Below are positions 1 to 12,747 of a stretch of 64,000 bases of DNA, piece after piece. The notes under the pieces were generated by a model. That model made no database searches. It had not been told where the DNA came from and saw only the letters and a program-made list of their open reading frames with translations. The stretch covers positions 9,114,001 through 9,178,000 of the forward strand of contig CM075101.1 of NCBI GenBank assembly GCA_037576195.1, in the 5' to 3' direction. Position 1 is the first letter of the stretch. Every line of letters begins with the position of its first letter. Source of the stretch: Phytoseiulus persimilis. Taxonomy: Eukaryota; Arthropoda; Arachnida; Mesostigmata; Phytoseiidae. A program made the position numbers and the translations under genes.

Positions 1-3000
1 TGTTGCCTCGGCATGGATTCTCAGAGTCAGGAGAACGTACCGCTCGAATTTCTGCGAATTTCCAGACTCACCCGATGGATGACCGTCGCTGCTACATCGG
101 CTCCTGTTGCGTAGCGCGCGTCTTGCTGTTTCATGGAACATTGTGGATGATTCATTTCCGGTAACAACGAAGACGCAATTCCGATTCGAGGATCAACTCC
201 CCACATGAGCGGGACAGGGAGAATCTCGTTCTTTGGCTCCTGGTGGAAGAAGACGCGGCGAGCTCCGTTCGAAGCAGGGATCAACTCCTGCGTCCCATTC
301 TCGTTCGCTTAGTGCTCGGGTTTTGGGACAAGCTGGTAATACGAACTGCCAGTTTCCAGGAGACGGGGCTGTGCAAGAGCAAGAGGCTCTCAAATGGAGG
401 AGAAAAATCATCTGACTGTTTGGCTTGAGAGTGTTGGGCAATTCGAGCACTGACCACTGAAGAACAGCAACATGGCCATCTCTCAGCCATTCCTCATGCG
501 GGAGCGTGCGGCTCGCGAGAGATCCGCGTGAAATCAGCATCGCTGGTCTGAGAACTGGCGGGATGAGAGCCGCTCATTCGTTCTCCGCGCGTTTTTTTAA
601 GGTGATTGAGTCTCCATCTCGCGCGGTCGCTCCGCCAGCTTTGGGGCGCGCTGAATTTTCTATGAGAATCCTAACGAGCCAGCTGCAGCTCTGTGGGATT
701 GCTTCGGGAGCTCTGCGGAAACGGAACAGGAATATTCAACGAGCACGCAGAAGCGGGAAACTCCCAATTGAAGTGCGAAATTATTATCTCATTCGACCAC
801 GTTTCGATAATGTACGTGATATTGTTCTTGAAAACTCCGATTATTCGAATATAAAATCGGATCCGAGCTCCGTATACAAGCAGGATACGCGCCAGAACTC
901 GTTTCCGGGGAGTGAGTCGGGAAAAATGCAATTTTTCGAGAATTGAAGTTCGTCGAATGTTATTCTGCTTCATCTCGTTTCAGCCTCGGGTATCCTGGAT
1001 CGGTTTGAAAGCAATGCTCCGGTGGGAGAGATCGCATTCAGCAGTGGAATTCGATCTTGTGATTGTATGAAACAATGACGGGGACGATCGTAGTCATGTT
1101 TTGTCCGGCTCGTGTTCTGCTTCCGAAGCAGTGACAGGTCTTAATTTCAGACGTCCGCAACATACAGCTGTCGCTATCCACGGGTATTTCGGCGGCGCGA
1201 ACAGTTTCCAACTGTCGAGACGGTTGACATTCCGAGGTCTGTCCGTGAGAATTCCACTTGTCGTGAACCAACGAGTGCAGGCAGCCGCAGAATCCGTTCT
1301 AGTGCCACGGGTTGGGTTTTGAACACCTCGTAGACCTGAAGCGTCCGTCATTCCCAGAGCTCGACTTGACCGGTACTCGTCCATCACTTTTCCATGTGAG
1401 AATCGCTCTGGCCTGCCAATTAGACACTGTCGGTATTTGTTCGTTCGCTGATTCGAACCTTACTTTCTGCTCCTGGATGACATGGCTCGGTGACTTGAAA
1501 TGGTTGTTTTCTTCCGAGGCTGTTCGTGAGCTCGATACATAGTTCGAGATTGCTCACCAGGACCTACCGAGTCCGCAGGACAATGCCCCGTATACTGTGG
1601 ATCCTATTTTTCTATTCTGCTCCGCTGAAGATTGCCTCAAAAGAGCTCGAGTCATAGACAGTATCGAAGAGGTCATCGTCTAGTTGAAAACTAATCTACA
1701 TATCGCTGTACCGCGGACAGTGCCTTCCGTCCCCGAGGCTCGTCCATATTCAGTCGTTCAATCCCCATCGTCCAATGTGGTGTAGAGCATCCACAGGAGG
1801 TCAGTCTTAAAATTGAGTTGGCGGAATTAAAGGATCCGTCCAAACAGTGAAGGAAATCGGCATGCGCGTGAAACCCGTATCGGAGAAAATATTTTCCGCT
1901 GTCCCGATAAGAAGACAAGCTTCCCGTTAATTCGAGGGGTGTTCCGCTTCATCCAAGTTACCTGACAACGGAGGTCAGTCACCAAGTCAGGGTAACGGCT
2001 CCAATTGAATGAGGCGGCAACTTTTTTCTCGAAACATCCTCTCGCTCACCCTGACTAGCGCCGTTTCTCGAAACGTAGAATCCTTTCTACAGGAAGCCCC
2101 GTCGACATGGCCCGAGATAACGATCGTCGCTTCAAACAGGGAATCAAAGTGTTCTGTTACCGTAACATCTACTCCAAGGTGGTAGAATACCGGGATGAAG
2201 AACCGAGCGGAAACCGGCAATTCTCGTGAATTGAAAAAATCCGTAAATCCACGAGGAGCTGACCTACTTATGTGTGAACGAGGGCCCTAGTGCGTTAGAG
2301 AGGGCACGCTCAGCGGAGAGCCGACGTGATGTATCGTCGGGCCCTCCGGCCAGTGACAGCACACTTACGTTCGTCGCTGTGAGGTATTAGACGAGTGTCG
2401 ATACGTTTTCCGAGGTCGCTCTTCTGCAGCGAAATGTTCCGTGTTCGCGAAACTCTTGAGCAGACGGCAACACTCGAGCGATTCTCGGAGAGCTCTTGTA
2501 TGCGAGCACGTGGGCTCAATTCCAGGCCTCCGAGCGTTCGTGGAGCAGCGGCTCCGGACAACATCAAAGGCTCGTTCCCTCGCAGGGCTCGCAATCTTCA
2601 CAACACCGGAGACTTGCAAAAGCTGCATAGCTGTGGCGCCTGAATCATTCGCGCCGAACGGGAGAACGTGACCTCTCGCTCTCTCTATCATTCACGTTGA
2701 TCTCCTCCTCTGTTCTCAGAGAGGACTAGTAGCGCGACATGAGTTCGGAGAGGGTGGAGGATTATGACCCACTGATGAACGATGTGAGAAGAAGAGCTCC
2801 AGCAGCTCGCGGCTTCGTACATGCAAATCTGGAAGCTCCAGCGGAGTTATTCAAGCTCCGAAACGTAATATATATCCAGGGTTTGAGTGTTCCACATTTT
2901 AAAGCTGGGGATCGGGTAATGGTCACTTGACCCGGTCCCCGGCCCATAGTTCGAGACTCCGATTCGAGTCCTCTTCATCCAGTTTCCTCCGTTCATACAC

Positions 3001-4185
3001 GTCGAACTCAGCTTGAAGCTTGTGCAAGCAGCTCATTTCGACGCAGGGTCGTCACCGCGGAGGATTTTCTCTGGGTCGTTCCCTCTGATCCAACCCGTAG
3101 AAGTTACGGACTCGATCTCTGAAGAGTTGACCGACAGTCGGCAGGTTGCGTCGAGTGAATCATGACACTCGTTCCGTGAACTTCCCTCCGCCCGTTTCCT
3201 CAGTATTCTCCTAGCGAGTCATGCAGGTTCCGCGAACACTCCCAAATGGATAGGTACGTGCTCATCGTTGCTGCACGTTACGATCACGGATTCCGGAGAA
3301 TACCTGCTCTTCCGAGAGAATATTTCGTAATTTCACAAACGAGCTGCCTGTGCGGAGCAGAGTCTATCGGTCATTCGAACTCGAGCGGGCGTCGGTATCT
3401 GCGTCGACAACGAAGCATCTTCGAACCATAGTGCACGAAGAATGCCCGCGTGCGCGATGTTATAGTTACCTCCTCGCACCTCTGCCGCAATCACCCCCGT
3501 TCCCTCAACCAGACTCGGAAACATACTATCCCGGAAAATGACTGAAATCTGAAGTTCACAGCGGAGACAACTCACACGGTGTCCGCCGGCGCTCGCTCAG
3601 ACGGCGACTCGTATCTTGACAGCATCTGGAAAGCATTTCGGCGGCGTGAGAGTCTTGTTAGCTTGCTCTGTTCAGACGGTCTGAGCTTGATATCAAGAAC
3701 ACGGTTGACGCGGCGATCCCACGATCACCAAGGCTCTCTCGCAACTCCTGCTGAAGCGCCGCGCCGCATCCAGGTCTGTGCGAACTCTGGAAGCACGGGT
3801 TTCATATCATAAAGCGCACCCGAGTTGGAACCCGGGATCTCCTCCGCCTGTTCTTGAAGAGTAGCGAAAGTCGCCACACATCGTCATAGGCAGTAACATA
3901 GTGACATCAGATAGCTCGAGAATCGAATCAGCAGGGACGTGCGCGGAATCCTCTCGATAGCCCAATAACTATCGAGTTCCCCTAACGAACGCCACGACAT
4001 CTAGGAAGTCGGCCAGCCGAGTGTCGAGACTCCGTGAAAGAGGCTCTTGCGGGAGCTGTGGTTTAATCTGTCATTCTCTTTTTGTTCCAGTCTGTCAGGA
4101 AGTTTTCACGATTCTGTCCTGTCTGCTGCGAGGGGCGTTCGTCTACCGGGCGGGCACGCAACGTTTCTGCTGAAGTCGACGAAGG
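1..4185. other. No assignable gene
   Basis: Only short open frames on both strands, the longest being 146 codons at 506-946 (+). None shows a family motif, a convincing splice chain or a composition unlike its antisense frame. The sequence probably holds intergenic DNA and the upstream part of the sulfotransferase gene, whose promoter and any 5' untranslated exon should lie in the right part of this stretch. No TATA box or other promoter element was convincing. Confidence 0.5.
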
Positions 4186-6902
4186 ATGTTGAAGAACTCT
4201 TCGTCGGTTGACGAGTGTCGAGTCCCGCTCGCTTCGAGTCTCGACGGCTGCAAATTCAACAAGATGAGGCATTCCTTCGGGGCGCCCCTCCCCCTCTTGA
4301 TCCTGCATTCGCGGAGATGGACAGTTCTGATCCTCGTTTCGTTAAGCGCCCTTGGCTTCTATCTCATGCTCCCATCGGGGTCATTCTGCGGAGATGGCGG
4401 TTTCTTGCGATCGAGCCAGGTTAGTAGTAATCTCAACCAGCTCGACGGAAACAGAACTCCGTACCAAGCCCAATACGAGACGGGATGACATGCGACTCAT
4501 GGAGTACAAACCCTTTGCAGAGAGTTTTCATGGCCCCGGTCGATGGCCGAGCGGCTTATGACAATGATATGCCTTTGATATTTATTGGGGGGATGCCGCG
4601 CAGTGGGACGACACTGGTGCGAGTTCTACTCGACGCTCACCCTGATGTCCGTTGTGGCGAAGAGACCAGGATCATCCCGAGGTTGCTCAGTATGAAGCAG
4701 CAGTGGACGAAAAACCCAGTCGAAATGAACCGGCTCCTCGAAGCTGGGATCACGGACGAGGTCGTCGATCGAGCTGTTTCTTCTTTCATCCTAGAGGTAG
4801 GCGGGCGATTTCCAGAAAACCTTCCAGCCGAAGCAGAGGCTCATGGCGAACTTCGCAGTCACGGATTTAGTTTCCGCTCCGGTATTTTCTTTGCCTCACT
4901 CAGCGTGTAGTCGGTCGAGAATCCCGATCGGTTTCAGTTTCGTGCTGCTGATCGAGGCAAGTTATGAGCTCGGTGTTTGCGATCAACGCATTTTCGTTCC
5001 AGGTGATTGTTGGTCACGGTAAACCATCTCCTCGACTCTGCAACAAAGACCCGTTCACCCTTCGAGCTGCTACCTATTTACACAAAATATTTCCCAAAGC
5101 GAAGTTTATCCTGATGATCCGAGACGGTCGCGCCGTGGTGCATTCCATAATCACTCGCAAGGTAGGTGAAATCACATCTTATACGCAGCGACGAAACTCG
5201 TCCACTGACAGAGAGAATCCGTGCTCGGGTTCAGGAGGCGCCCTGTAGATAGACTTGTATTCCCGTGTTACGGATTACGGGATTCGGCCGCAACGCGGAA
5301 TTACGAAAATTATTTCCCATGTCGAATAATTTCCGTGATCCCGTATTACGGCGAGATTCCGTATTCCGTGAAAGAAATGTACAAGTCTTCCTGTCGAGGA
5401 CTTCGGAAGTGTCGCAGTCTCGAGAGACCGAAGTATAGTTTTCCCTCGAAATGGAGGGGGCCAACTCAATGGAGAATGCCTCCGATCAGGAGCGAACGGT
5501 GATTCAGGATCCAGCCGATCTGGATCTCCATCAAGACAGCTGAGCGAGCTGCTCGTCGACTGTTGTAACGACCATTGATTCCGGATTCTAGGTGACAATC
5601 TCAGGCTACGATCTGACGAGCTACCGCCAGTGCCTCAAGAAGTGGAACCAAGCGATGATGAGCATGTTCGGTCAATGTCGGCATCTGGGAACTGAATGGT
5701 AGGCGCATCCGTCATGTCCTTTTGTGGCTCCAGAACAACAGGCCATCAACTGCGCTATTTCCATCGTCAACGGTTCTTGAGACTCTTATGCGTGTCCCGA
5801 AACACTCGAAGGAATGAAAAACAGAAAAACTCCAAAATGGTTGCTCCTTGAGAACGTACTTCGGGTTTTATGACGCATTCTCTGTTCTTGCAGGTGTCTT
5901 CCCGTGCATTACGAACAGTTGGTTCTGCATCCGAAACCATGGTTGGAAAAAATTCTTCAGTTCTTGGAGATTCCGTGGAGTGATACCGTTCTGCATCACG
6001 ACAAACTCGTCAACAAGCCCGGTGGGATCTCGCTGTCGATGTGAGTTTTTCGGAAAACCCTCCATATTCGCAGCGAATCCAAACTTTCGCGCTCGAGACT
6101 CGCCTTCCTCCTGGAGGCTCGTTCGCCTGCCTGGGGAGATCGAGATTCTATTTCCGACGAGCCGGTCTCGGAAGCCCCCGTAGGAGGGAGCGAGCCCTTT
6201 TTTTTAGCGGCCACTCACGCGGGCATTCGGATATCCTCTTCTGTGACCCTCGTCTATCAACTAGATGTCTGTCCAGTCACAGCATCGGCCAATCCACAAT
6301 CCACATATCACGGACAACGTGTTCGTGCTTTGGTTGTTGACTCAGCGTCCCGACGCGCAGATCATTCTGTCATGTGACTTCAGAGGATCTCATTCGGACG
6401 GCGACAGGCAACCGCTCGACCATCTGAGCGTGCTCTTCTGACGAGATCTGAGTTGATGATTGTCGATTGCAGGCTCGAGCGTTCCACAGATCAAGTGATC
6501 AAACCGATCAACATCGAAGCGCTATCGAAGTGGGTGGGAGCGATACCCGAAGACGTTGTCCGGGATATGGCCGACGTGGCTCCCATGCTCGAATTCCTGG
6601 GTAAACTGACTATTTGAAAGCTTGAGGAAGTTGTGCGACGCGGTTCATCCTCCCCGAATACGAATGGGAGCCAGTTTCTAAATGTTCACTTCTCCGGTCC
6701 AGGATACGACCCCAGGGCGAACCCGCCCGACTACGGGAAACCAGACTCGTTCGTTATGAACAACACCGCGCAGATTAAGCAAAACGTCCACGAATGGCGG
6801 GCGAAGGAGGGCCTGGTTGAGAAAGAACGCGAGGCCCTGAGGAAGCGAATCGCGGAGAATCGAGGGAGCAACGCGAACGATGCCGATGCAGGGAAGGATT
6901 GA
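4186..6902 (+). CDS. Tyrosylprotein sulfotransferase (TPST)
   Basis: Type II Golgi membrane enzyme that transfers sulfate from PAPS to tyrosines of secreted and membrane proteins. Seven exons: 4186-4419, 4521-4796, 5003-5161, 5592-5698, 5894-6040, 6473-6600, 6703-6902, all GT-AG and phase-consistent, giving 416 residues. Visible parts: hydrophobic signal anchor at about residues 45-63; 5' PAPS-binding loop PRSGTT (104-109); RCGEET (122-127), which carries the catalytic glutamate in vertebrate TPSTs; the RDGRA 3'-phosphate loop before the end of exon 3; [20 protein letters not shown]; and the terminal [14 protein letters not shown] block. The animal family runs about 370-420 residues. The first ATG gives a 44-residue cytoplasmic tail; the in-frame ATG at 4264 would give about 18 residues, closer to relatives, so the true start may be there. 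The intron at 5162-5591 holds an inverted repeat. The family assignment is very secure; the first exon is inferred from phase and the signal anchor. Confidence 0.95.
5251..5388. repeat. Small imperfect inverted repeat in a TPST intron
   Basis: The segment begins with AGACTTGTA and ends with its exact reverse complement TACAAGTCT. Inside, several short blocks (ATTACGGGAT against ATCCCGTATTACGG, and AATTATTTCC against its near mirror) occur in opposite orientation. It looks like a small hairpin-forming, MITE-like insertion about 138 bases long, wholly within the third intron of the sulfotransferase gene. Confidence 0.45.
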
Positions 6903-9900
6903 TTCGGAAGGCGAGCGAGGAATCGGTGTTTTTTTCTCCATCACGGACTCGGCCCTCTTCGAGAGCTCCAGCCGCCGCCGGACTGCTGCACAAACCGGAG
7001 GGTCAACTCGAGAGTTCAACATCCGCGCGTCTGACCATCCCATCATGAACGAAAGCGGTTCAGCCCGCAGCCATCGCCCATTAACACTACCTCCGAAATG
7101 ACGGTGATGTAATTTATATTGAGAAGAGTTCATTCAATTCATGGCATTAGTTCATTTTTATCTGTTCTGAGATTGTTTGGAGAGGTCCATGGCAAGCCTC
7201 CGAACTCGAACATGAGAATCCAAGCTGACCCGAGAGATCGGTGCATTGTTTTCTGATTCCGATCTCAGGTCAGATTCTCGCACAAGCCTGCCGATTATTG
7301 CACCTCACACCGGGAGGCGCACCTATATCAAACGAACTTCATCTTCAGTCTGCAGAAGACATATCCGTCGACTGAATCCTTGACGATAGAGTGATTTAAG
7401 GGTTGACCTCAAATTCGAAGCTGTGCGGCCTCCGACGCGGAACCGAGAAACTAATCTCGTCGGTAGAACTTGTTAATCCCGAGCATGCAGAATCAGACAT
7501 CGCGAGCATCGCTGACACCTGAACTCCCGGCATGACTCTTGTTCTGTAGTGGACAGGAGAGACCATCTAGAATAGAGAATTTGAGACCATTCCGAATCTC
7601 GAGCATGATTCATTCACTGAGTTTGTTCCTCCTGCATTCCTCCCATTCACGGCTTCGAAACGCATTCCAAGACGTCGGAAAGGGTGGCCTATAAGTCATT
7701 TGCTTTTTCCGTAACATTCAAATACACCCGCTCCCCGATTCCGGAATGAGGATGGTTCGGTTTTACAGCATGATCAGCAATTGGTCGATCGATCTTAGGA
7801 TCGATAATCATCGTGCTCCAATCCGACATTGGTGTTCGTTTGGATAGAGGAGCAGCTCATATTTTGCAGAACAAACAGATACGACTCTCATATGTTGCAT
7901 CGTGACTCACACCGCGGGCCCGACCTCGTTGAGGATTAGAGCAAGAAGCTCCTACTCTGCGGGAACTTGATAAAGAGATTAAAAATCTGAGAGGTAAGCA
8001 CCAGGTGTCGGTTCCGCGGATCCGTGGGAGCTTTGTTCGTGTCGTGGCACGCCGGGAGTCTATCGTCACTGTTTTGTGGACTTGTTGATCTGAGCTCGGG
8101 ATTCGTTGCCTTGAGATCTGAATCCTTCATCCCGAGGATAGCATTCGTGTGCCCTGATCCTCACTGGTCAGACCAGAGTACGATGATTGTTTTCAACTCG
8201 GACACCTCGCTTGGCTCTTGGAAACCTGAGGGTGTGCCTCACTCCTGCTGGTTTTGGGTTTGACTGTCATCTTGAAATGCGTTCACCTGGCTTCACGATG
8301 ACAGCAGCTTCTATATGGATATATGTTTGGAGTCATTCGAAACCGAACCCAGTCGCCACAGTCGGGCCACTTGCAACTCGCGGTTTGATTACGCCTGATT
8401 TGGATGGCGTCTATCGGGAGGAAAACTCGAGGTTCTTCCTATCAGTGAGCAAATGATCTAGAAGTCGAATCTATCGAGAAGGAATGGGACAAAAAGAGTT
8501 GAAGGCTCGTTACAAGAGGGAATGAAAGGGAGAGAGATCCTCCCTGAAAATATGAAAACTCCCTGAAACCCGTCATCCTCGGTTGCGATTACGCTTCCCA
8601 GTATCGAAACCTCGGAGGCAATGTGATTTTTGAGATGGAGCTCATGAGTGCCACGTTTCTGTTCCCACCGGAGCTGGTAGTGGCGGTTGTCGCTACTTCG
8701 CAGTCAAGATCTCGAGCCGTCGGACAATGACAGCTGAATGTAAGAATATCGAACCCACTAACGATGTGCTTGGAGTGGGTTTTTCTTCGAGGATCTGAGT
8801 CAGGAGGGGGAACTTGTTGAGTGCCTACAACAAAGTCTACGAAGCTGCTGTGAATAAGCCGTGTGTTAGATGTTGCTGTAGAATCTAGAAACTTGTATCT
8901 TGAACGACAATGGTCGTGTGTCTCGATAATAAATGTTGGAATCATTCTGCATCACGGAGTACTTCCTGTTCCTCTTCGCACGCGCTCCGATATCATCGAT
9001 GTCGGACGATGGAGCCTCTGGGCTGCGGCTGGATTCTCTCAACCTCGAAGTTCGGACAGTTCGACAATATGTAATAGAATGGAACTCCCAGGCCAGGCTG
9101 TTTCGAGTCCGGATTCCCTCACCGTATTCCCTCTGACGGTGGGGCAGGCTCTGATAGGCGGGCGAAACGTGGTAGACCGGCAGGTCTTGAACATTTGAAA
9201 ATAGACGGGCCACTTGAGGAGTTCATCCACGACACCAATTTTTCCGGTTCTTCTTCGAAGCTCTTTCCCCATATTCTCAGGATATTTCCGGGAACACACG
9301 TAGTTGGGTGGGCGGTCAGGCTAAATCGCTCGCACCATTTTCTCTCGCGATACTCCCAGCGAGTGAAGAGAGAAACGGATCATCCGAGACCGATCTCAGA
9401 ATCTAATTTCCTCCAAACGGGGCTCTCTTGTTGACGGGCAGGTCTCAAAAATTTCGGAACGGAAGAAATACGGCATTTCATTGTCGCGAAGTTTTCAGCT
9501 GGTCACCAGCTGTAGCCACGGGCGAGAGCGGCGGCAGCCTCTCGGCGAAGAAAAACTTCGAAAGGATCCTGAAAATTGAAGCGAATCCACGGCTGAGCGA
9601 GAACGACGATCATCTCGGAAGGTAACATGAGAAGACGAGCACCATTTCCCACTGTTTCACCAGAAGCTCGCTTGATAGAAGGCTTCTCCTAAGACACCCA
9701 ACTCTCCTATCCCGCGCAACCGTTGGAGAGGAATACAGCAGGGCCGTTCGGAGCTTGTTGGCAGAGTTCTACTGTACGTAGCTCCTTCTTGCCCGATGTT
9801 GTCTACGGGCAAATGTGGGCGATCCGACTCGCTCGCCTCTTCATCTCCGAAGACAAACCGCTCTTGAACCGAAAGCAAAGCATTCTTCCCGAAACCATGA

Positions 9901-10166
9901 AGAGTTTGCGATTCCCCGAGAGTCGAGCGGGAAAATAACTTCCCCCGTCAAGTATCGCCGTCTGAACACGAAGCGGCCTTCCATATTTTTCTGTTATTTT
10001 ATTCCAAGGTCAATCACAAGACATGGACCAGTCATTTGCTGAAGTCTGTTAACTTTCTTCTCCCAATGATCATGGGAGAGTGTTTACATTAAAATTATTT
10101 CACACTCGTCCGCGGAGCCGGGTCTTCGCTTTCGGAAATCCGCCTGGCTCAAGCTCCTCACGATAC
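6903..10166. other. No assignable gene
   Basis: Stretch between the sulfotransferase stop and the small minus-strand gene. It should start with the sulfotransferase 3' untranslated region. Overlapping open frames of 60-120 codons lie on both strands around 8.6-9.3 kb and 9.7-9.9 kb without recognisable motifs, and the two strands look alike in quality, as expected for chance frames. Confidence 0.45.
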
Positions 10167-10646
10167 CTACGCATCGATCAACTGGTTCAGTCGTTCTGTC
10201 AACTCCTCCATGTTATGTCGCTCCACACCCGGAGCCAGCATGGGATCGTTTGTCCTCCGGATCGTCTCAGGTCTTATGTTACAGTCGACCGCGTAGTAAG
10301 GAATTCTTCGGCCTCCGAAGAGGGACTCGTACTCAAAGCGCGTCGGAAGTCCATCTGATCGGGTCTCCGCGGGTACGCTTGCCGTGAGCTTTTTCACTTC
10401 CTCTATCGCTCCTTCGCAGAATTCTTGTAGCTTGGCCTGAGTCCTAGTCGAGGAGAATTTTCGAATGAAGAGACGCTTCAAAGACCATATATGGACTGTG
10501 ACATCAAATGTTCGGAAGACTCACTCGGGGTCCACCGGTGGGGACCGCTCGTTCTGTTGATTTTCGCCGCCAGCCAAATTTGACAACAGGGTCACCTCAT
10601 CTTCAACACGCACAAGCGACCGCGTCACAATTTCCGGAGGTTCCAT
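10167..10646 (-). CDS. Unrecognised small two-exon protein
   Basis: Two exons, 10646-10525 and 10443-10167, joined in phase 2 by a good donor (GA|GTGAGT) and an acceptor ending CTAG, encode 132 residues. The protein opens MEPPEIVTRSLVRVEDEV, has an acidic/polar N-terminal third, then a segment rich in E, K, L and Q (LQEFCEGAIEEVKKL) that could be helical. A middle part contains FEYESLFGGRRIPYYAVD and the C-terminus MEELTERLNQLIDA suggests another short helix. No signal peptide or membrane segment is seen. I do not recognise the family; the helical ends would suit a subunit of a larger complex, but that is a guess. Support comes from clean splice signals, exact phase and a non-repetitive protein-like composition. 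It sits alone, about 1.2 kb from the foldback element. Confidence 0.6.
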
Positions 10647-11873
10647 GCTGCAAGAGCGAAGGGAAGCGCCGAACCTTCTGCTTGGAGTTGCACCGGATAT
10701 TTATTGACTGAGGCCGACTTTCAGAGATGGCGCGCCTCTTTGAGGAAGCAGCGCAGTCAAGTTCCACGATCTTCGCGCACGTTCCGCGCATGTCCCCAAG
10801 GGGAACGACGATCTCAATTGCCCACACGCACGCCTTCGCACAGAGATGTTGCACACCCAACATCAGCGCCGTCGTCTGTCTTTTGTGTTGCACCATAATC
10901 GAACTCAAATCAGATGAACGCTGACGTCGTTTGCGATGAACCATGTGCACCACATTTATCGAATCCCTGATTGATTTCCATGGTGATGATGATTCTCGTG
11001 GGTCGTCTTACTCTTCAATAACGTGCGCAAACGGTCCGCAAATGATGGTTGCAGATACAGGTGTAACACAAATGGAAAAACCTGTTCCTTTGTATATATA
11101 TCCATTTTGCTCACCTAACATGTCGTGCTCGAGGCTAGGAACTGCAGAGAAAAGGGCAGCTCCTGGAATCGACGTTCAGTCTTGGGGAGTGCGGTGACGA
11201 AACAACCGATGATACAGGAGGAGTGTGTTCCAGATGCTCCACAGCGTCAGAGTTGACTTTCGTAGCGAGGGGTCCTAGTGCCGAGCGGAAGCGGGTGGAA
11301 GGGCGCGAGGAACAGCGAGGTCCAGCGCTGCAAACAAGTTCGTTAGAGGACAGCTTACTTGGTCATCCTTCGAAGCTAGAGGCGCCCAGAGCAAGCTGAG
11401 ATACCAACAGATTATCCGGGCAGCGTAAAACCACAGGTGGTCAGAAGGCATCCTTAGTCCTCCAGCATCCAGGACAAAAATTCCGATGGAGCAGAGTGAC
11501 TGAGAGCGAGATACTACTGTTACAAGTGTGTGTACGAGCTATCGACCACTCCTCTATAGCCAGGCAACCTTCCGATCCTACCCGATTCCCGCGTCTCGAG
11601 TATTTTAACGTGTAGCATGAACCCGTGCAAGGTTCAGATACTACCATGTCGATTCTGAGTTCTCGAAAGCGCTGTCCACGATACGTGGATTCCGAATGAG
11701 TCTCAAGCTCAAGCTCAAGGCCATCAAGCTCGAGAGTTATCCGGAAAGTCTCGAGGATAGCTTGATGAGCGCTATCATTTTCGACGCCAGTCCCAACTTG
11801 CTCAGTCAATACGTCGCTTCGGGAGTCTGGGCCGAGAATTCGGTTCCCGAGGCTGCCCAGCTCTATTCTACAG
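10647..11873. other. Intergenic stretch with no assignable gene
   Basis: Upstream flank of the small minus-strand gene, so its promoter should lie in the first few hundred bases. A 164-codon minus frame at 11,935-11,441 runs into the arm of the foldback element and has no recognised motif. Confidence 0.4.
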
Positions 11874-12747
11874 GGTGTGTCCTCTAAGCTGCAACATTTT
11901 CGTGGCCTTCTCGTTTTGAGCTGTATTTCGGCCAAATTTTATCCGATTCTATTTTCGACGACCAGATCAGTGTCACGTTTTCCAGAAATTGTCGAAGTTT
12001 TCCTCAATTCAATCCATGGCCCCTACAAGAACCTACCAGGGAATCGCCAATTCTCAAAAAAATTCGGGAAATAAAAAACGAAAAGATTCCTCTCGATCCC
12101 AGCTACAAAACGCTCGCGAGAACCGGCAGATCGATGGCGAACCGGAGGAACGGTATTCAATACGAGATACCCCTAAATTGAGCCCTCCAGACCCCCTGCC
12201 GACCTCTCCCGTGGAAAACCGCCCGTAACTTCTCAGGGAAGGCGATCTCGGGAAAATCACTGATGGCAAATGTTCCCAGCCGATACTACCCGAAAACGAA
12301 GTAACCGGGTCGATCCGATAACTTTTTTTTCACCTCAATAGTCACTGGGCGCTTATCTCATGTTCCTGACTGAAAACACGCCGACGGGGGTCTGGAGGGC
12401 TCAATCTAGGGGTATCTCGTATTGAATACCGTCTCCCCGGTTCGCCACCGATCTGCGCGTTTTGTAGCTGGGATCGAGAGGAATCTTTCCGTTTTTTATT
12501 TTCCGAAATTGGTTGAGAATCGGCGATTCCCTGGTAGATTCTTGTAGGGGCCGTGGATTGAATTGAGGAAAACTTCGACAAGCTCTGGAAAACCTGACAC
12601 TGATCTGGTCCTCAAAGATGAGCGAAAAGATGCGCCTCTTCAAGAGCTTCCGATCAACAAAAGAAATTCCCAGATCGGATGAAATTTGGCCGAAATACAG
12701 CTCAAAACAAGAAGGCCACGAAAATGTTGCAGCTTAGAGGACATACC
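11874..12747. mobile_element. Foldback (long inverted-repeat) element A
   Basis: Two arms in opposite orientation, about 11,874-12,205 and 12,379-12,747, surround a unique centre of about 175 bases. The outer tips match: GGTGTGTCCTCTAAGCTGC on the left and, read on the other strand, GGTATGTCCTCTAAGCTGC on the right. Similarity continues through the arms, so both strands carry near-mirror open frames beginning MSKFSSIQS (11,989 on plus, 12,581 on minus). The right arm has a few short extra segments, so the copies have diverged by small insertions and substitutions. No transposase is visible, so this would be a non-autonomous foldback or long-terminal-inverted-repeat DNA element. A target-site duplication was not clear by eye. 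The mirrored frames are a product of the repeat and are not proposed as genes. Confidence 0.85.
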
